A stretch of DNA of 64,000 nt from JAZRYE01 sp045600585 (GTDB taxonomy: Bacteria > Bacillota_I > Bacilli_A > RFN20 > CAG-826). The position numbers and the translations under genes were made by a program. Positions 54,221-62,333 of the stretch are shown in pieces. The notes beneath the pieces are model-generated. The model did not search any database and was not told the DNA's origin. It worked only from the letters and a program-made list of their open reading frames with translations. Within the stretch, counting starts at the first letter, position 1; each line of letters begins with the position of its first letter. The stretch covers positions 60,130 through 124,129 of the forward strand of contig JAZRYE010000003.1 of the NCBI GenBank assembly GCA_045600585.1. Reading direction: 5' to 3'.

Positions 54221-54805
54221 TTAATCTTTCATATAAACTGGTTTTAACGCTAATACGTCATCACATGGAGAGATAACTTTCTTTAAGCTAACCATTTCGT
54301 TAGCGACAGAAGATTTATATCCTTCCATATTTAAATAACCAGCATTACCGCAAACAATGTAATCAGGATGATTTTCAATGAATTTAATTAATTCTTCATT
54401 AGTCATTATTGAATCTTCTTGAATGACATTATTTCCTTCATAAACGCCAACATATGAACGTTTACTTCTAGCGTTAATAACACAGATAGATGGTTTTTCA
54501 CCATTTTTTAGAACGCGTAATGAGCTGACAGAATAAACAGGAATATTTAATGCCGTACCCATTACTTTTGCGATTGTGATAGCGATTCTAACGCCTGTAT
54601 ATGAACCAGGTCCAACTGAGACCATCACATCTTTAATATCAGTTCTACTAACAGAATATTTATCCAATAATTTATTAATTTCTGGAATCATATATTCTGA
54701 TTGTTGTTGCCATGCTTCATAGTTGATTTCTTCAATAACTTTATTTTCGTCAGCAAGCGCAACAGTAAGTTCAGTATTAGATGAATCTAAAATAATACTA
54801 ATCAT
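54221..54805 (-). CDS. tsaB: tRNA threonylcarbamoyladenosine biosynthesis protein TsaB
   Basis: 194 aa. I-I-L-D-S-S-N-T-E-L near the start and V-S-V-G-P-G-S-Y-T-G-V-R-I-A are family features. An inactive TsaD-like partner that scaffolds TsaD. It overlaps tsaE by one base and is followed by rimI after two bases. Confidence 0.93.
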   Translation of the reverse strand: MISIILDSSNTELTVALADENKVIEEINYEAWQQQSEYMIPEINKLLDKYSVSRTDIKDVMVSVGPGSYTGVRIAITIAKVMGTALNIPVYSVSSLRVLKNGEKPSICVINARSKRSYVGVYEGNNVIQEDSIMTNEELIKFIENHPDYIVCGNAGYLNMEGYKSSVANEMVSLKKVISPCDDVLALKPVYMKD

Positions 54806-55248
54806 TATAATAAGCTCCTTAAGAATTGTTCATCTGGTCCAGTGATGTTGATTGTTCTTTCTTCATCGCCGCTTCTTAAAATTTCAATTCTTATAGCGTC
54901 TTCTGGAATATATTTTTCAATAAACATTGGCCATTCAATAACTGTAATACCAGTTTCATAGCCAATATATTCTTCAAGTCCTATATCAGTATCAATATCA
55001 GCAAGACGATAAGCATCAATGTGAATTAATGGCCTATCACCTTTTAGATAAATCTTCATGATATTAAATGTTGGGGACTGAACAATTTCTTTAATATGAA
55101 GTCCTTGTGCAATTCCTCTAACAGTAGTTGTTTTACCAGCCCCCAAATCACCAGACATACAAACAACACTACCATTTGGAAGAAGAGCAGCTAAGCGCTT
55201 ACCAAAATCCATTGTATTTTCATACGAATCAGTTTTAAAAGTAATCAT
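54805..55248 (-). CDS. tsaE: tRNA threonylcarbamoyladenosine biosynthesis ATPase TsaE
   Basis: 147 aa P-loop protein: GDLGAGKTTTVRGIAQGL, then S-P-T-F-N-I-M and H-I-D-A-Y-R-L, and V-I-E-W-P. It drives the TsaBD cycle with ATP. First of the t6A genes, five bases after the DUF402 gene. Confidence 0.94.
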   Translation of the reverse strand: MITFKTDSYENTMDFGKRLAALLPNGSVVCMSGDLGAGKTTTVRGIAQGLHIKEIVQSPTFNIMKIYLKGDRPLIHIDAYRLADIDTDIGLEEYIGYETGITVIEWPMFIEKYIPEDAIRIEILRSGDEERTINITGPDEQFLRSLL

Positions 55249-55253
55249 AATAA

Positions 55254-55787
55254 TTATTGCTCTTTCTTTGTCATATCAAGATAGTCTTGATAATATTTAC
55301 GAATGCTTTCATCAATGAAAGGGTATGATCTCTCTTTCATTTTCTTGACAACTTCGTTAGTGGTAAATCTTAATACCGTATCTAAATCATCACCATAGTT
55401 ATATGTGGATTTATGATGAATATATTCTTTTTCATCAAGCACTCTAATATCGTTACTTGGGAATAATTTAGCGTCGAGATCATAATCAATATATTTGATT
55501 GTGTCTTTATCAATTATTGATGGAGAAGCTATGTTGCAGTAATAGCAGATACCATCTTTTTTTAACATGCAAATTACATTCCACCATTCTTTTTTAGAAA
55601 AGATGGTAACAGCAGGTTCTTTTGTGAACCATTTACGGCCATTAGCCTCTAACACTTTTGCTTTTTTGGATGCAATGACAATATAGTCCGGGTTATTTTC
55701 CACAACAAAGCCACGGTCCCAGCAACGATGGAATGAACCGTTGTGTTTAAAACATTGAATTGCTAACCAACGACCTACTAATGCCAT
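55254..55787 (-). CDS. DUF402 protein, nucleoside tri-/diphosphatase-like (YtjA/SA1684 type)
   Basis: 177 aa. Starts with W-L-A-I-Q-C-F-K-H-N-G-S-F-H-R-C-W and has Y-Y-C-N-I-A-S-P, D-Y-D-L-D and a Y-x-Y-G-x-D tail region, the pattern of DUF402 proteins of which a staphylococcal member hydrolyses nucleoside tri- and diphosphates. Activity is inferred. It lies directly upstream of tsaE. Confidence 0.8.
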   Translation of the reverse strand: MALVGRWLAIQCFKHNGSFHRCWDRGFVVENNPDYIVIASKKAKVLEANGRKWFTKEPAVTIFSKKEWWNVICMLKKDGICYYCNIASPSIIDKDTIKYIDYDLDAKLFPSNDIRVLDEKEYIHHKSTYNYGDDLDTVLRFTTNEVVKKMKERSYPFIDESIRKYYQDYLDMTKKEQ

Positions 55788-55790
55788 AAT

Positions 55791-56780
55791 CTACTTCTTT
55801 ATTAATGCACAAGCTGATAATACTTGTAATAAGTTTGAACGATATTGTTCATTAGCTTCTTTATTAAATTGCTTTTCAAAAGGCAATGCCATGATGTCAT
55901 CACTATATGACAAATAAACAGCTGTATGTCCACTCCAAACAGCGACAACAACGTTTAATAAAGCGCCTTTAATTTCAATTTTTGATAATGCATCAAGGAA
56001 ATCATTTGTTAAATCAGCTGCAATATCAGCGCCTTCTTTGCCATAGAATGAAACTGTTTCTTCGTCTTTTAAAGCAACTAAATCAGCAATATCATCAGGT
56101 TGATCAAATTTTTCATCCTTATTCTTATAATTAAGAACATAACGACCTTCAAAATGTAAATCGTTTGGATAAGAAATGTATTTACCAACGAAAGCTGTTT
56201 GTTTTTGTTTATTGTTAGTAGTTCCTTTATATAATGCTACATCACCAACAGTAACTGAACGTTTTGCGTATTTAGCGTTAACAACGTTTCTTGAACCGAT
56301 TTGAACACCTTTAAATGCACCATCGCTAACTAAATCACCTAATTCAAGTTTGTCTTTAGAATCAGAAGTCACTTCTTCAAATTGAGTATCAGAGAAGTTT
56401 CTACCATTTAATTGTTCATTAGCGGTTTTGATGTATTCCTTTGTTAAATTTGGGAACTTGTTCTTTGTTAATGCATAGAAGACAATCATTCCAACAACAA
56501 CTACACCAATGACTGACCAACCAGTGATTTTTAATGCTGGGCTTTCTTGAGTAATAAGTAATAAAGAACCTACAGCGGCAGCAAGAACGACAAGCATCAT
56601 AATATTGCTTCTTGTTCTGCTTTTCTTGTATGTCTTTAATAAATTTAAACGAGAATCTTCAATAACTTGGTCATAAGGAGTTTTCTCATCTTGAACAGTA
56701 TTTACTTTTTCTGGTTCAGGAAGTTCAACTTCATTTGATTCTTCGTTTTCTGTAATAGGGTTTTCAATTTTTTCTTCCAT
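55791..56780 (-). CDS. Two-span membrane protein of unknown function
   Basis: 329 aa. An acidic cytosolic N terminus (residues 1-50) rich in Glu, then two closely spaced membrane helices (about 62-80 and 86-106), then a soluble C-terminal domain of about 220 aa. Possibly DUF3137-like by its layout, but I do not recognise clear motifs. GAGGA precedes the ATG; it is the first gene of the tsaE cluster. Confidence 0.65.
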   Translation of the reverse strand: MEEKIENPITENEESNEVELPEPEKVNTVQDEKTPYDQVIEDSRLNLLKTYKKSRTRSNIMMLVVLAAAVGSLLLITQESPALKITGWSVIGVVVVGMIVFYALTKNKFPNLTKEYIKTANEQLNGRNFSDTQFEEVTSDSKDKLELGDLVSDGAFKGVQIGSRNVVNAKYAKRSVTVGDVALYKGTTNNKQKQTAFVGKYISYPNDLHFEGRYVLNYKNKDEKFDQPDDIADLVALKDEETVSFYGKEGADIAADLTNDFLDALSKIEIKGALLNVVVAVWSGHTAVYLSYSDDIMALPFEKQFNKEANEQYRSNLLQVLSACALIKK

Positions 56781-56840
56781 AAAAAATCCTCACTTGAAAA
56801 TACTATAGCACATTTAATATTAAATGTATCTCAAAATAAG

Positions 56841-56866
56841 AAAAACCTCCTAGCTAAGCTAGAAGG
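56841..56866 (-). terminator. Terminator of the ThiT-like gene
   Basis: CCTTCTAGC / GCTAGGAGG stem (one wobble) with TTTTT on the minus strand, 30 bases past the gene end. Confidence 0.8.
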
Positions 56867-56895
56867 ATTAATTCTTTAAACAAATATAATAAGTT

Positions 56896-57942
56896 TTATT
56901 CAGCTATTTCTTCAGTAGAAGATTTATTTGCTTTTTGTGAAGTTGGATATAGCTTATTTATAGTGCAAAGTGGACCATAAAGTGCCATCAAAACACCAAC
57001 TGCTAATGCACCTGAAATAGTAACATAAGCTAAATTGTATCCAACAGCGGCTGCTAAAGTATAACCATATAAAACAATAGAACTGACTGAACCACCAACA
57101 AATCTAATAAATGTAGCAATAATGCCTGCGATTAAAAGGAAGATTTCACCTTTAACTGTATATTTAGTTTGTCCTTCAGCAAGAATGAGATTTATAAAGA
57201 AGCCCATAACTGCAACACTACCAAATCCGATTAAATAATCAAATGGGAATGTAGCAAGTCCGTATCCATCAGTTAAGCAAGTTAATAAGCCATAAATCAA
57301 GCCGCCACATACAAATCCATGAACAGGTCCACGTCTTAATGCGATAATCATTAAAGGCAACATTTGGAAATTAACAGAACCACTTACTGTAATAGGAAGT
57401 TTAATAAAATTAAGAACGAAAGCAGCAGCGATTAAAACACCATCTTCAGATATAGTTTTTGCAGATAAAGATTCAGAATAAGATGTATTAGCTATTCCAA
57501 AAACAACTGATAAGGCAAGAGAAGAAACACTAGCTGCAGTAGCCCATCCAGTAGAAGCACCATTATAGTGTTCAACTAATTCACCTGCATAATAAGAGAA
57601 TAATTCTTTGCTTAAAAATACAAAGCAAACAGCAAGTAAATTCATAAATATTGCAGAAACAAAAATTTGGTCTTTCTTTGCTTTAACAAAAAATGAGATT
57701 AAATAAAGAATTGCACCACAACCAATCAATACTAATAGGAGAATTGCTGGCCATTTAGAAGTCAAAGAAGTATCAAATAATTTTAATAAATTAACATCAA
57801 AATATTCTTTAACTTTTTCTTCACCAATATAGAATTTGGTTTCATAAGTGAAAACAGTGCCAAATAAAAATAAAGCACTAGCGATAGTTAATACAAAAGA
57901 TATCAACCATCCAAAACGAGAAATAAAGGAATTCTTTTTCAT
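56896..57942 (-). CDS. ThiT/YuaJ-like thiamine transporter with an extra N-terminal membrane domain
   Basis: 348 aa from the start with TGGAGG before it (in-frame ATG at 57954 rejected). The C-terminal 175 residues match ThiT, the thiamine S component: G-S-V-N-F-Q-M-L-P-L-M and A-L-R-R-G-P-V-H-G-F-V-C-G, then D-Y-L-I-G-F. The first 160 residues add about four spans that ThiT proteins of about 190 aa lack. The TPP riboswitch upstream supports thiamine as substrate. Confidence 0.88.
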   Translation of the reverse strand: MKKNSFISRFGWLISFVLTIASALFLFGTVFTYETKFYIGEEKVKEYFDVNLLKLFDTSLTSKWPAILLLVLIGCGAILYLISFFVKAKKDQIFVSAIFMNLLAVCFVFLSKELFSYYAGELVEHYNGASTGWATAASVSSLALSVVFGIANTSYSESLSAKTISEDGVLIAAAFVLNFIKLPITVSGSVNFQMLPLMIIALRRGPVHGFVCGGLIYGLLTCLTDGYGLATFPFDYLIGFGSVAVMGFFINLILAEGQTKYTVKGEIFLLIAGIIATFIRFVGGSVSSIVLYGYTLAAAVGYNLAYVTISGALAVGVLMALYGPLCTINKLYPTSQKANKSSTEEIAE

Positions 57943-57955
57943 AATTACCTCCAAT

Positions 57956-57978
57956 AAAAAAGTCCTAAAGACTAGGAC
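57956..57978 (-). terminator. Terminator of the TPP riboswitch expression platform
   Basis: GTCCTA / TAGGAC stem with a five-base loop and TTTTTT on the minus strand, placed between the riboswitch and the start codon of the transporter. TPP binding would favour this terminator. Confidence 0.85.
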
Positions 57979-57997
57979 AAATACTAAATAGAAAAAA

Positions 57998-58084
57998 TGA
58001 TTCTTCCGCTAGCATTACCTAGATCAAGTACGGTCGACCTGTCACACAAGTCCTCTCAGCCAAGTTTACTCAGCTCCCACAAAT
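57998..58084 (-). ncRNA. TPP riboswitch (THI element)
   Basis: The minus strand has GGGAGC, then GGCTGAGAGG, then ACTTGATCTAGGTAATGCTA and GCGGAAGAA: the CTGAGA and the TGATCTrGrTAATrC...GCG blocks of the thi box, in order. It senses thiamine pyrophosphate and controls the transporter gene. Confidence 0.93.
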
Positions 58085-58114
58085 ATATTAAATCTTTTAT
58101 AAATAATTACAAGT

Positions 58115-58789
58115 TTACAAATTTACCCAATTGATTTCTTTTAAACCACGTGACCTTAAATATTCATTAGCGGTTTTGAAATGATTGTTGCCAAACCATC
58201 CACCATGATTAGCGGCTAATGGGCTTGGATGAATGCATTCCAAAATTAAATGGCTTGGGTTATGAAGATGTTCCTTAAGCTTTTTAGCAGGACCTCCCCA
58301 AAGCATAAAAACCATTGGTTGGGTTTGTTTATCTAATACTTCTAAAACATCACCTAAAAATTTTTTGTATTCTTTAATATTGTGGCTCATAGCCTGATGA
58401 GCACGAACAGATAAAATAGAGTTAAGTAATAAAACGCCTTGTTCTGCTAAGTAGGTTAGATTACCATTGCAAAAGTTCATAGGCATTTGATACTCTTGAT
58501 ATATCTCTTTATATATATTTACTAAAGATGGAGGAACTTTAACGCCATCAGGAACAGAGAAAGATAATCCCATAGCTTGTTCAGGCTCATGATATGGATC
58601 TTGTCCCATAATGACAACTTTAACATTGTCTAATGGAGTAAGTTTAAAAGCATTAAATAGTAATTTTCTAGGTGGATATATTTCGAAATTAGAATATTCA
58701 TCATCAAGAAATTTATGTAAATTAATGCAATATTCTTCTTTGCCTATATCATTAAAAAATTCATTCCAAGAGTTATATTTTTTATCCAT
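58115..58789 (-). CDS. ung: Uracil-DNA glycosylase, family 1
   Basis: 224 aa. The water-activating motif G-Q-D-P-Y-H and the A-M-G-L-S-F-S uracil pocket are present, and the DNA-intercalation motif reads H-P-S-P-L-A-A-N. It removes uracil from DNA. A TATTAT box lies six bases before the ATG on the minus strand with no ribosome site, so its mRNA is probably leaderless; the glycosyltransferase gene starts divergently 52 bases away. Confidence 0.95.
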   Translation of the reverse strand: MDKKYNSWNEFFNDIGKEEYCINLHKFLDDEYSNFEIYPPRKLLFNAFKLTPLDNVKVVIMGQDPYHEPEQAMGLSFSVPDGVKVPPSLVNIYKEIYQEYQMPMNFCNGNLTYLAEQGVLLLNSILSVRAHQAMSHNIKEYKKFLGDVLEVLDKQTQPMVFMLWGGPAKKLKEHLHNPSHLILECIHPSPLAANHGGWFGNNHFKTANEYLRSRGLKEINWVNL

Positions 58790-58795
58790 AAATGA

Positions 58796-58801
58796 ATAAT
58801 A
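58796..58801 (-). promoter_or_regulatory. -10 box of ung, leaderless type
   Basis: TATTAT on the minus strand, six bases before the ung ATG. The -35 region is unclear. Confidence 0.45.
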
Positions 58802-58806
58802 ACATT

Positions 58807-58834
58807 TTTACAAAGTAAAATTAATAGTTATAAT
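58807..58834 (+). promoter_or_regulatory. Promoter of the glycosyltransferase pair, leaderless type
   Basis: TTTACA, 16-base spacer, TATAAT, then seven bases and the ATG at 58842; no ribosome site. Confidence 0.65.
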
Positions 58835-58841
58835 TAATATC

Positions 58842-59933
58842 ATGAAAGTTTTAATTGTATTTAATCATCCTGCGCCTTATAAAGTTCGTTTATTTAACGA
58901 ACTAGCAAAGGAAATTGATCTTGAAGTTATTTTTGAAAGAACAAAAGCCAAAAATAGACCTGACAGTTTTTATAATATAAATCAATATAATTTCAAACAT
59001 ACATTCTATAAGAATGGATATTTCGGAAACGAACAATCAAATTCTTTTAGATTGAGGAAATTTATTAAAAACCATTATAAGGATTACGACTTGGTAATCA
59101 TGAATGGCTATAGCACTATTACTGAAATGAGAGCTATTAGTTATATGAAAAAGCATAACCGAGATTTCGTTTTATTCATTAATGGCGGAGTATTAAAAAA
59201 CAAAGAGAACTTCATTAAGGCAAGAATTAAAAGAAAATACATATCTTCTGCTAAATACTATTTTTCTCCATGTGAAGAAGCAGATGAATATTTGACCTAT
59301 TATGGAGCAAATAAAAATGCAATCTTCCACTACCCATATTCAACTTTCTATATGGGTGATGTTTTAGGTAGCCCACTTTCAAAAGAAGAGAAAAAATTGC
59401 TCAGAGAAAAGTGGAAAGTTCCTAATTCGAAAACGTTCATTTCTGCGTCACAATTCATTGATAGAAAAAACAATGAGCAATTAATTAGATTATTTAAGAA
59501 AATTGATGCTAACTTAATACTTGTTGGAGAAGGCGAATTAAAGGAAAAATATGAATCCATTATTCGCGAAGAAAATATTACCAATGTCGAGCTTAGACCT
59601 TTCATGAAGAAAGAAGAATTATTTGATTTATTTAAAGCATGTGATGGATTTATAACTTTATCAAAAGAAGACATTTACGGACACACAACAGAAGAAGCTT
59701 TAGCTAATGGTTTGCCAGTAGTTTCAAGCAAAAATGTTATCAGTTCTAGACACCTAATTAAAGATGGAGAAAATGGATATCTTGTCAATATAAAAGACAA
59801 TGAGTCTATATTGACATCAATCAATATGATTAACGAATCAATGATTGCTAAAGCAATCAAAACTGCAAAAGACAATACAATTGAAGCAACAACTCAGCAT
59901 ATATTAAATGCTATGAAAGAGATATTAAAATGA
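58842..59933 (+). CDS. Glycosyltransferase family 4-like protein
   Basis: 363 aa GT-B fold. The C-terminal donor domain has F-I-T-L-S-K-E-D-I-Y-G-H-T-T-E-E-A-L-A-N-G-L-P-V-V-S, the E-x7-E motif of GT4 enzymes. The N terminus K-V-L-I-V-F-N-H-P-A-P-Y-K-V-R-L-F resembles a GT4 acceptor domain. It adds a sugar to a surface glycan; donor and acceptor are unknown. It overlaps the next gene by four bases. Confidence 0.85.
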   Translation: MKVLIVFNHPAPYKVRLFNELAKEIDLEVIFERTKAKNRPDSFYNINQYNFKHTFYKNGYFGNEQSNSFRLRKFIKNHYKDYDLVIMNGYSTITEMRAISYMKKHNRDFVLFINGGVLKNKENFIKARIKRKYISSAKYYFSPCEEADEYLTYYGANKNAIFHYPYSTFYMGDVLGSPLSKEEKKLLREKWKVPNSKTFISASQFIDRKNNEQLIRLFKKIDANLILVGEGELKEKYESIIREENITNVELRPFMKKEELFDLFKACDGFITLSKEDIYGHTTEEALANGLPVVSSKNVISSRHLIKDGENGYLVNIKDNESILTSINMINESMIAKAIKTAKDNTIEATTQHILNAMKEILK

Positions 59934-61078
59934 ACATTATATATTTCACAACTACATTGAAGGACATAGATTTTAAAGGCTTTTCTCAAAGCTGGAAAAC
60001 TCCATTAAATCCTAGCAATCAAAATTTCCACAATAAATTAATTAGAAGCTTGGCAATTAATAATAAAGTCAACGTCATTTCTTTACGTCCTTATTCTAAA
60101 AAATATTGTCGTATTCCTAAACTTGTTAGTGAATCATCAACTGAAGGTAATATTAGTTGGCATTATTTAGCAATTCCAAGAAACAAATTATTCATATTAA
60201 ATTCCTGTGCTAAACAATCAAAAGAAATACTTAAAGGTTTAATTACAAAAGACACAGTTTTCTTATTCGATACAATGAATCAAAAAGCTATTTATGTAGC
60301 GAACAAAATGAAAGCAAAATATAAGAAACCAGTAATTGGTATTTGCACAGATGATCCAAGAAATATTTCTGGAGTTAAGCCTTCATTTATTAAAAATATT
60401 TTAAAAAATACTAATAACTTAGATGGATATATCTGTTTAACAGAAGGATTGAATGAATTATTTAATGTAAAAACAATGCCTAATTATATTCTTGAAGGTA
60501 TCGTTGAAGACGAACAACCTAGAAAAGTCGAAAATGTTTATGGTGACTATATCTTCTTTGGTGGTTCGTTGATGATGAAGTATGGCATTAAGGATTTAAT
60601 CAAAGCTTTCGAATCCCTAAATAAGTCAAATTTAAGATTAGTTATATGTGGACACCATGAAGAGCCATGGTTAAAAGATAAGATTAATAGATTACCAAAT
60701 TCAGTTTATTTAGGTATTCTTCCAGTTAAGCAAGTACTTCAACTTGAGAAAAATGCTTTGGTCAATATCAACCCAAGACCATATTCTGAAAAATTTGATA
60801 AATATTCAATTCCAAGTAAAACCATTGAGTATCTATCATCAGGAACTTTGACAATTTCATGTAAAAATACAATTCTTGAGAAAGAGTTCAAAGACGACAT
60901 AGTTTGGTGTGAATCAACGCAAGAAGGCATTAAAGAGGCAATCGAAAAAGTTATTAAGATGTCCGCGAAAAAGAGAGAAGAAATGGGCGCAAGAGCAAAA
61001 GAAAAAGTCATGGATTTATATTCCTTGACTTCTGTTAACGAAAAAATTAATAATTTCTTAATTCAATTCACTAAATAA
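59930..61078 (+). CDS. Glycosyltransferase (GT-B fold)
   Basis: 382 aa. The donor half has F-F-G-G-S-L-M-M-K-Y-G-I-K-D-L-I-K-A-F and later Y-S-I-P-S-K-T-I-E-Y-L-S-S-G, the pattern of GT4-type enzymes. Substrates are unknown. ATG overlaps the previous stop by four bases, so the two are coupled. Its last 21 bases overlap the 3' end of the gene on the opposite strand. Confidence 0.8.
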   Translation: MNIIYFTTTLKDIDFKGFSQSWKTPLNPSNQNFHNKLIRSLAINNKVNVISLRPYSKKYCRIPKLVSESSTEGNISWHYLAIPRNKLFILNSCAKQSKEILKGLITKDTVFLFDTMNQKAIYVANKMKAKYKKPVIGICTDDPRNISGVKPSFIKNILKNTNNLDGYICLTEGLNELFNVKTMPNYILEGIVEDEQPRKVENVYGDYIFFGGSLMMKYGIKDLIKAFESLNKSNLRLVICGHHEEPWLKDKINRLPNSVYLGILPVKQVLQLEKNALVNINPRPYSEKFDKYSIPSKTIEYLSSGTLTISCKNTILEKEFKDDIVWCESTQEGIKEAIEKVIKMSAKKREEMGARAKEKVMDLYSLTSVNEKINNFLIQFTK

Positions 61079-62245
61079 TACTTTCTCAATTTCTTTAGAA
61101 ATTTTATTTAAAGTAAAATGAGATTCATAATATGCTCGGTTATTATTACCGAGCTTTTCTTTTTCTTCTTTAGACAAGCTAGATATTTTAAAAATTCCTT
61201 CTTTCAGGCTTTGAACGTCTTGATCAACAATAATTGACCCTTTAGACTCATTTAAAATATCTTTTCCATCGCCACCAAGCATCGCCAATATTGGTTTGCC
61301 AAAAGCCATAGACATCACAAGTTTATTTGGAATCGTTTTGCCAACATATCCTTCATTCTTTAAAGAAACATATAAAGCGTCAGAGCTTTTAAAATATTGA
61401 GCTGCTCTTTTGGCAGGAATTGGTCCATGATAAATCACAGTATTTTCTAAGCCGTACTCATTAATTTTAGATTGTAACAAATCAGATTCAGGGCCCATTC
61501 CAATAATATGGAAGCGAATATTCGTATTTTTTAAATCTTTCATCGCTTCAGCAATCATAGGGATTAGTTGAATTCTTCCAATATTTCCACAATATAAGAT
61601 ATTAAATCCATCGCCCAAATCAATTGTTTGTTCGGAACAACTATCAACTAAGCAAGGTTGAGGAATGTAATCAAACCCTTTATCATCCATTTTTAAAACA
61701 TTGTTGAAATATTCCTTAAATGATGGAGATCCAATGATTACTCTATTTGTTTCTTTGTACAATTTGTATGACCATTTATACAAAATTTTATACATCAATG
61801 ATTTTTCTTTAACTGCATGTGTTATTAAAACTGACTCAGGCCATAAATCTACACAATGAACAACATGTGGAACATTATGTTTCTTTTTATATAAATCTCC
61901 TGCAGCCAAAATTGTTACTGGAGACAAAGACATAGAATATACGATGTCAAATTTTTCTTCGCATTTTCTAATCCAGGATTTTGAGTTCTTCCAAAACGAT
62001 AAGTAATTTTTAATAATAGAAAAGCGACTTTTATTTCTAGCAACCAATTTTACTCTATGAACTTTTACCCCATTGATTTCTTCATACTTAATTTTCACAT
62101 ACTCAGGAAGAATTTTGTTATATCCATAATTTGGTTTTCCGGTTAAAACAGTAACATCGTGTCCAATTTTAACTAATTCTTCACAAATATTAGTTATGAC
62201 AAAGTTTTCTGGGTAATATAATTGGCAAACAACTAAAATCTTCAT
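61058..62245 (-). CDS. Glycosyltransferase family 4, WcaI/colanic-acid-type
   Basis: 395 aa. The N terminus L-V-V-C-Q-L-Y-Y-P-E-N-F with V-L-T-G-K-P-N-Y-G resembles the WcaI-like GT4 group; the donor half has L-Y-C-G-N-I-G-R and later I-P-N-K-L-V-M-S-M-A-F-G-K-P. A TATTAT box lies eight bases before the ATG with no ribosome site. It points against the two glycosyltransferase genes to its left and away from the flippase. Confidence 0.85.
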   Translation of the reverse strand: MKILVVCQLYYPENFVITNICEELVKIGHDVTVLTGKPNYGYNKILPEYVKIKYEEINGVKVHRVKLVARNKSRFSIIKNYLSFWKNSKSWIRKCEEKFDIVYSMSLSPVTILAAGDLYKKKHNVPHVVHCVDLWPESVLITHAVKEKSLMYKILYKWSYKLYKETNRVIIGSPSFKEYFNNVLKMDDKGFDYIPQPCLVDSCSEQTIDLGDGFNILYCGNIGRIQLIPMIAEAMKDLKNTNIRFHIIGMGPESDLLQSKINEYGLENTVIYHGPIPAKRAAQYFKSSDALYVSLKNEGYVGKTIPNKLVMSMAFGKPILAMLGGDGKDILNESKGSIIVDQDVQSLKEGIFKISSLSKEEKEKLGNNNRAYYESHFTLNKISKEIEKVLFSELN

Positions 62246-62318
62246 ACAAGTTTATAATATCAAAAACAAATTAATGTGGATAGAAATTGCTAATATTTCA
62301 ATTAAATAAGAATACTTG

Positions 62319-62324
62319 TATAAT
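62319..62324 (+). promoter_or_regulatory. -10 box of the flippase gene
   Basis: TATAAT, nine bases before the ATG at 62334; an open frame starting at 62316 would begin before this box. Leader of about three bases at most. Confidence 0.5.
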
Positions 62325-62333
62325 GTTGTTATT

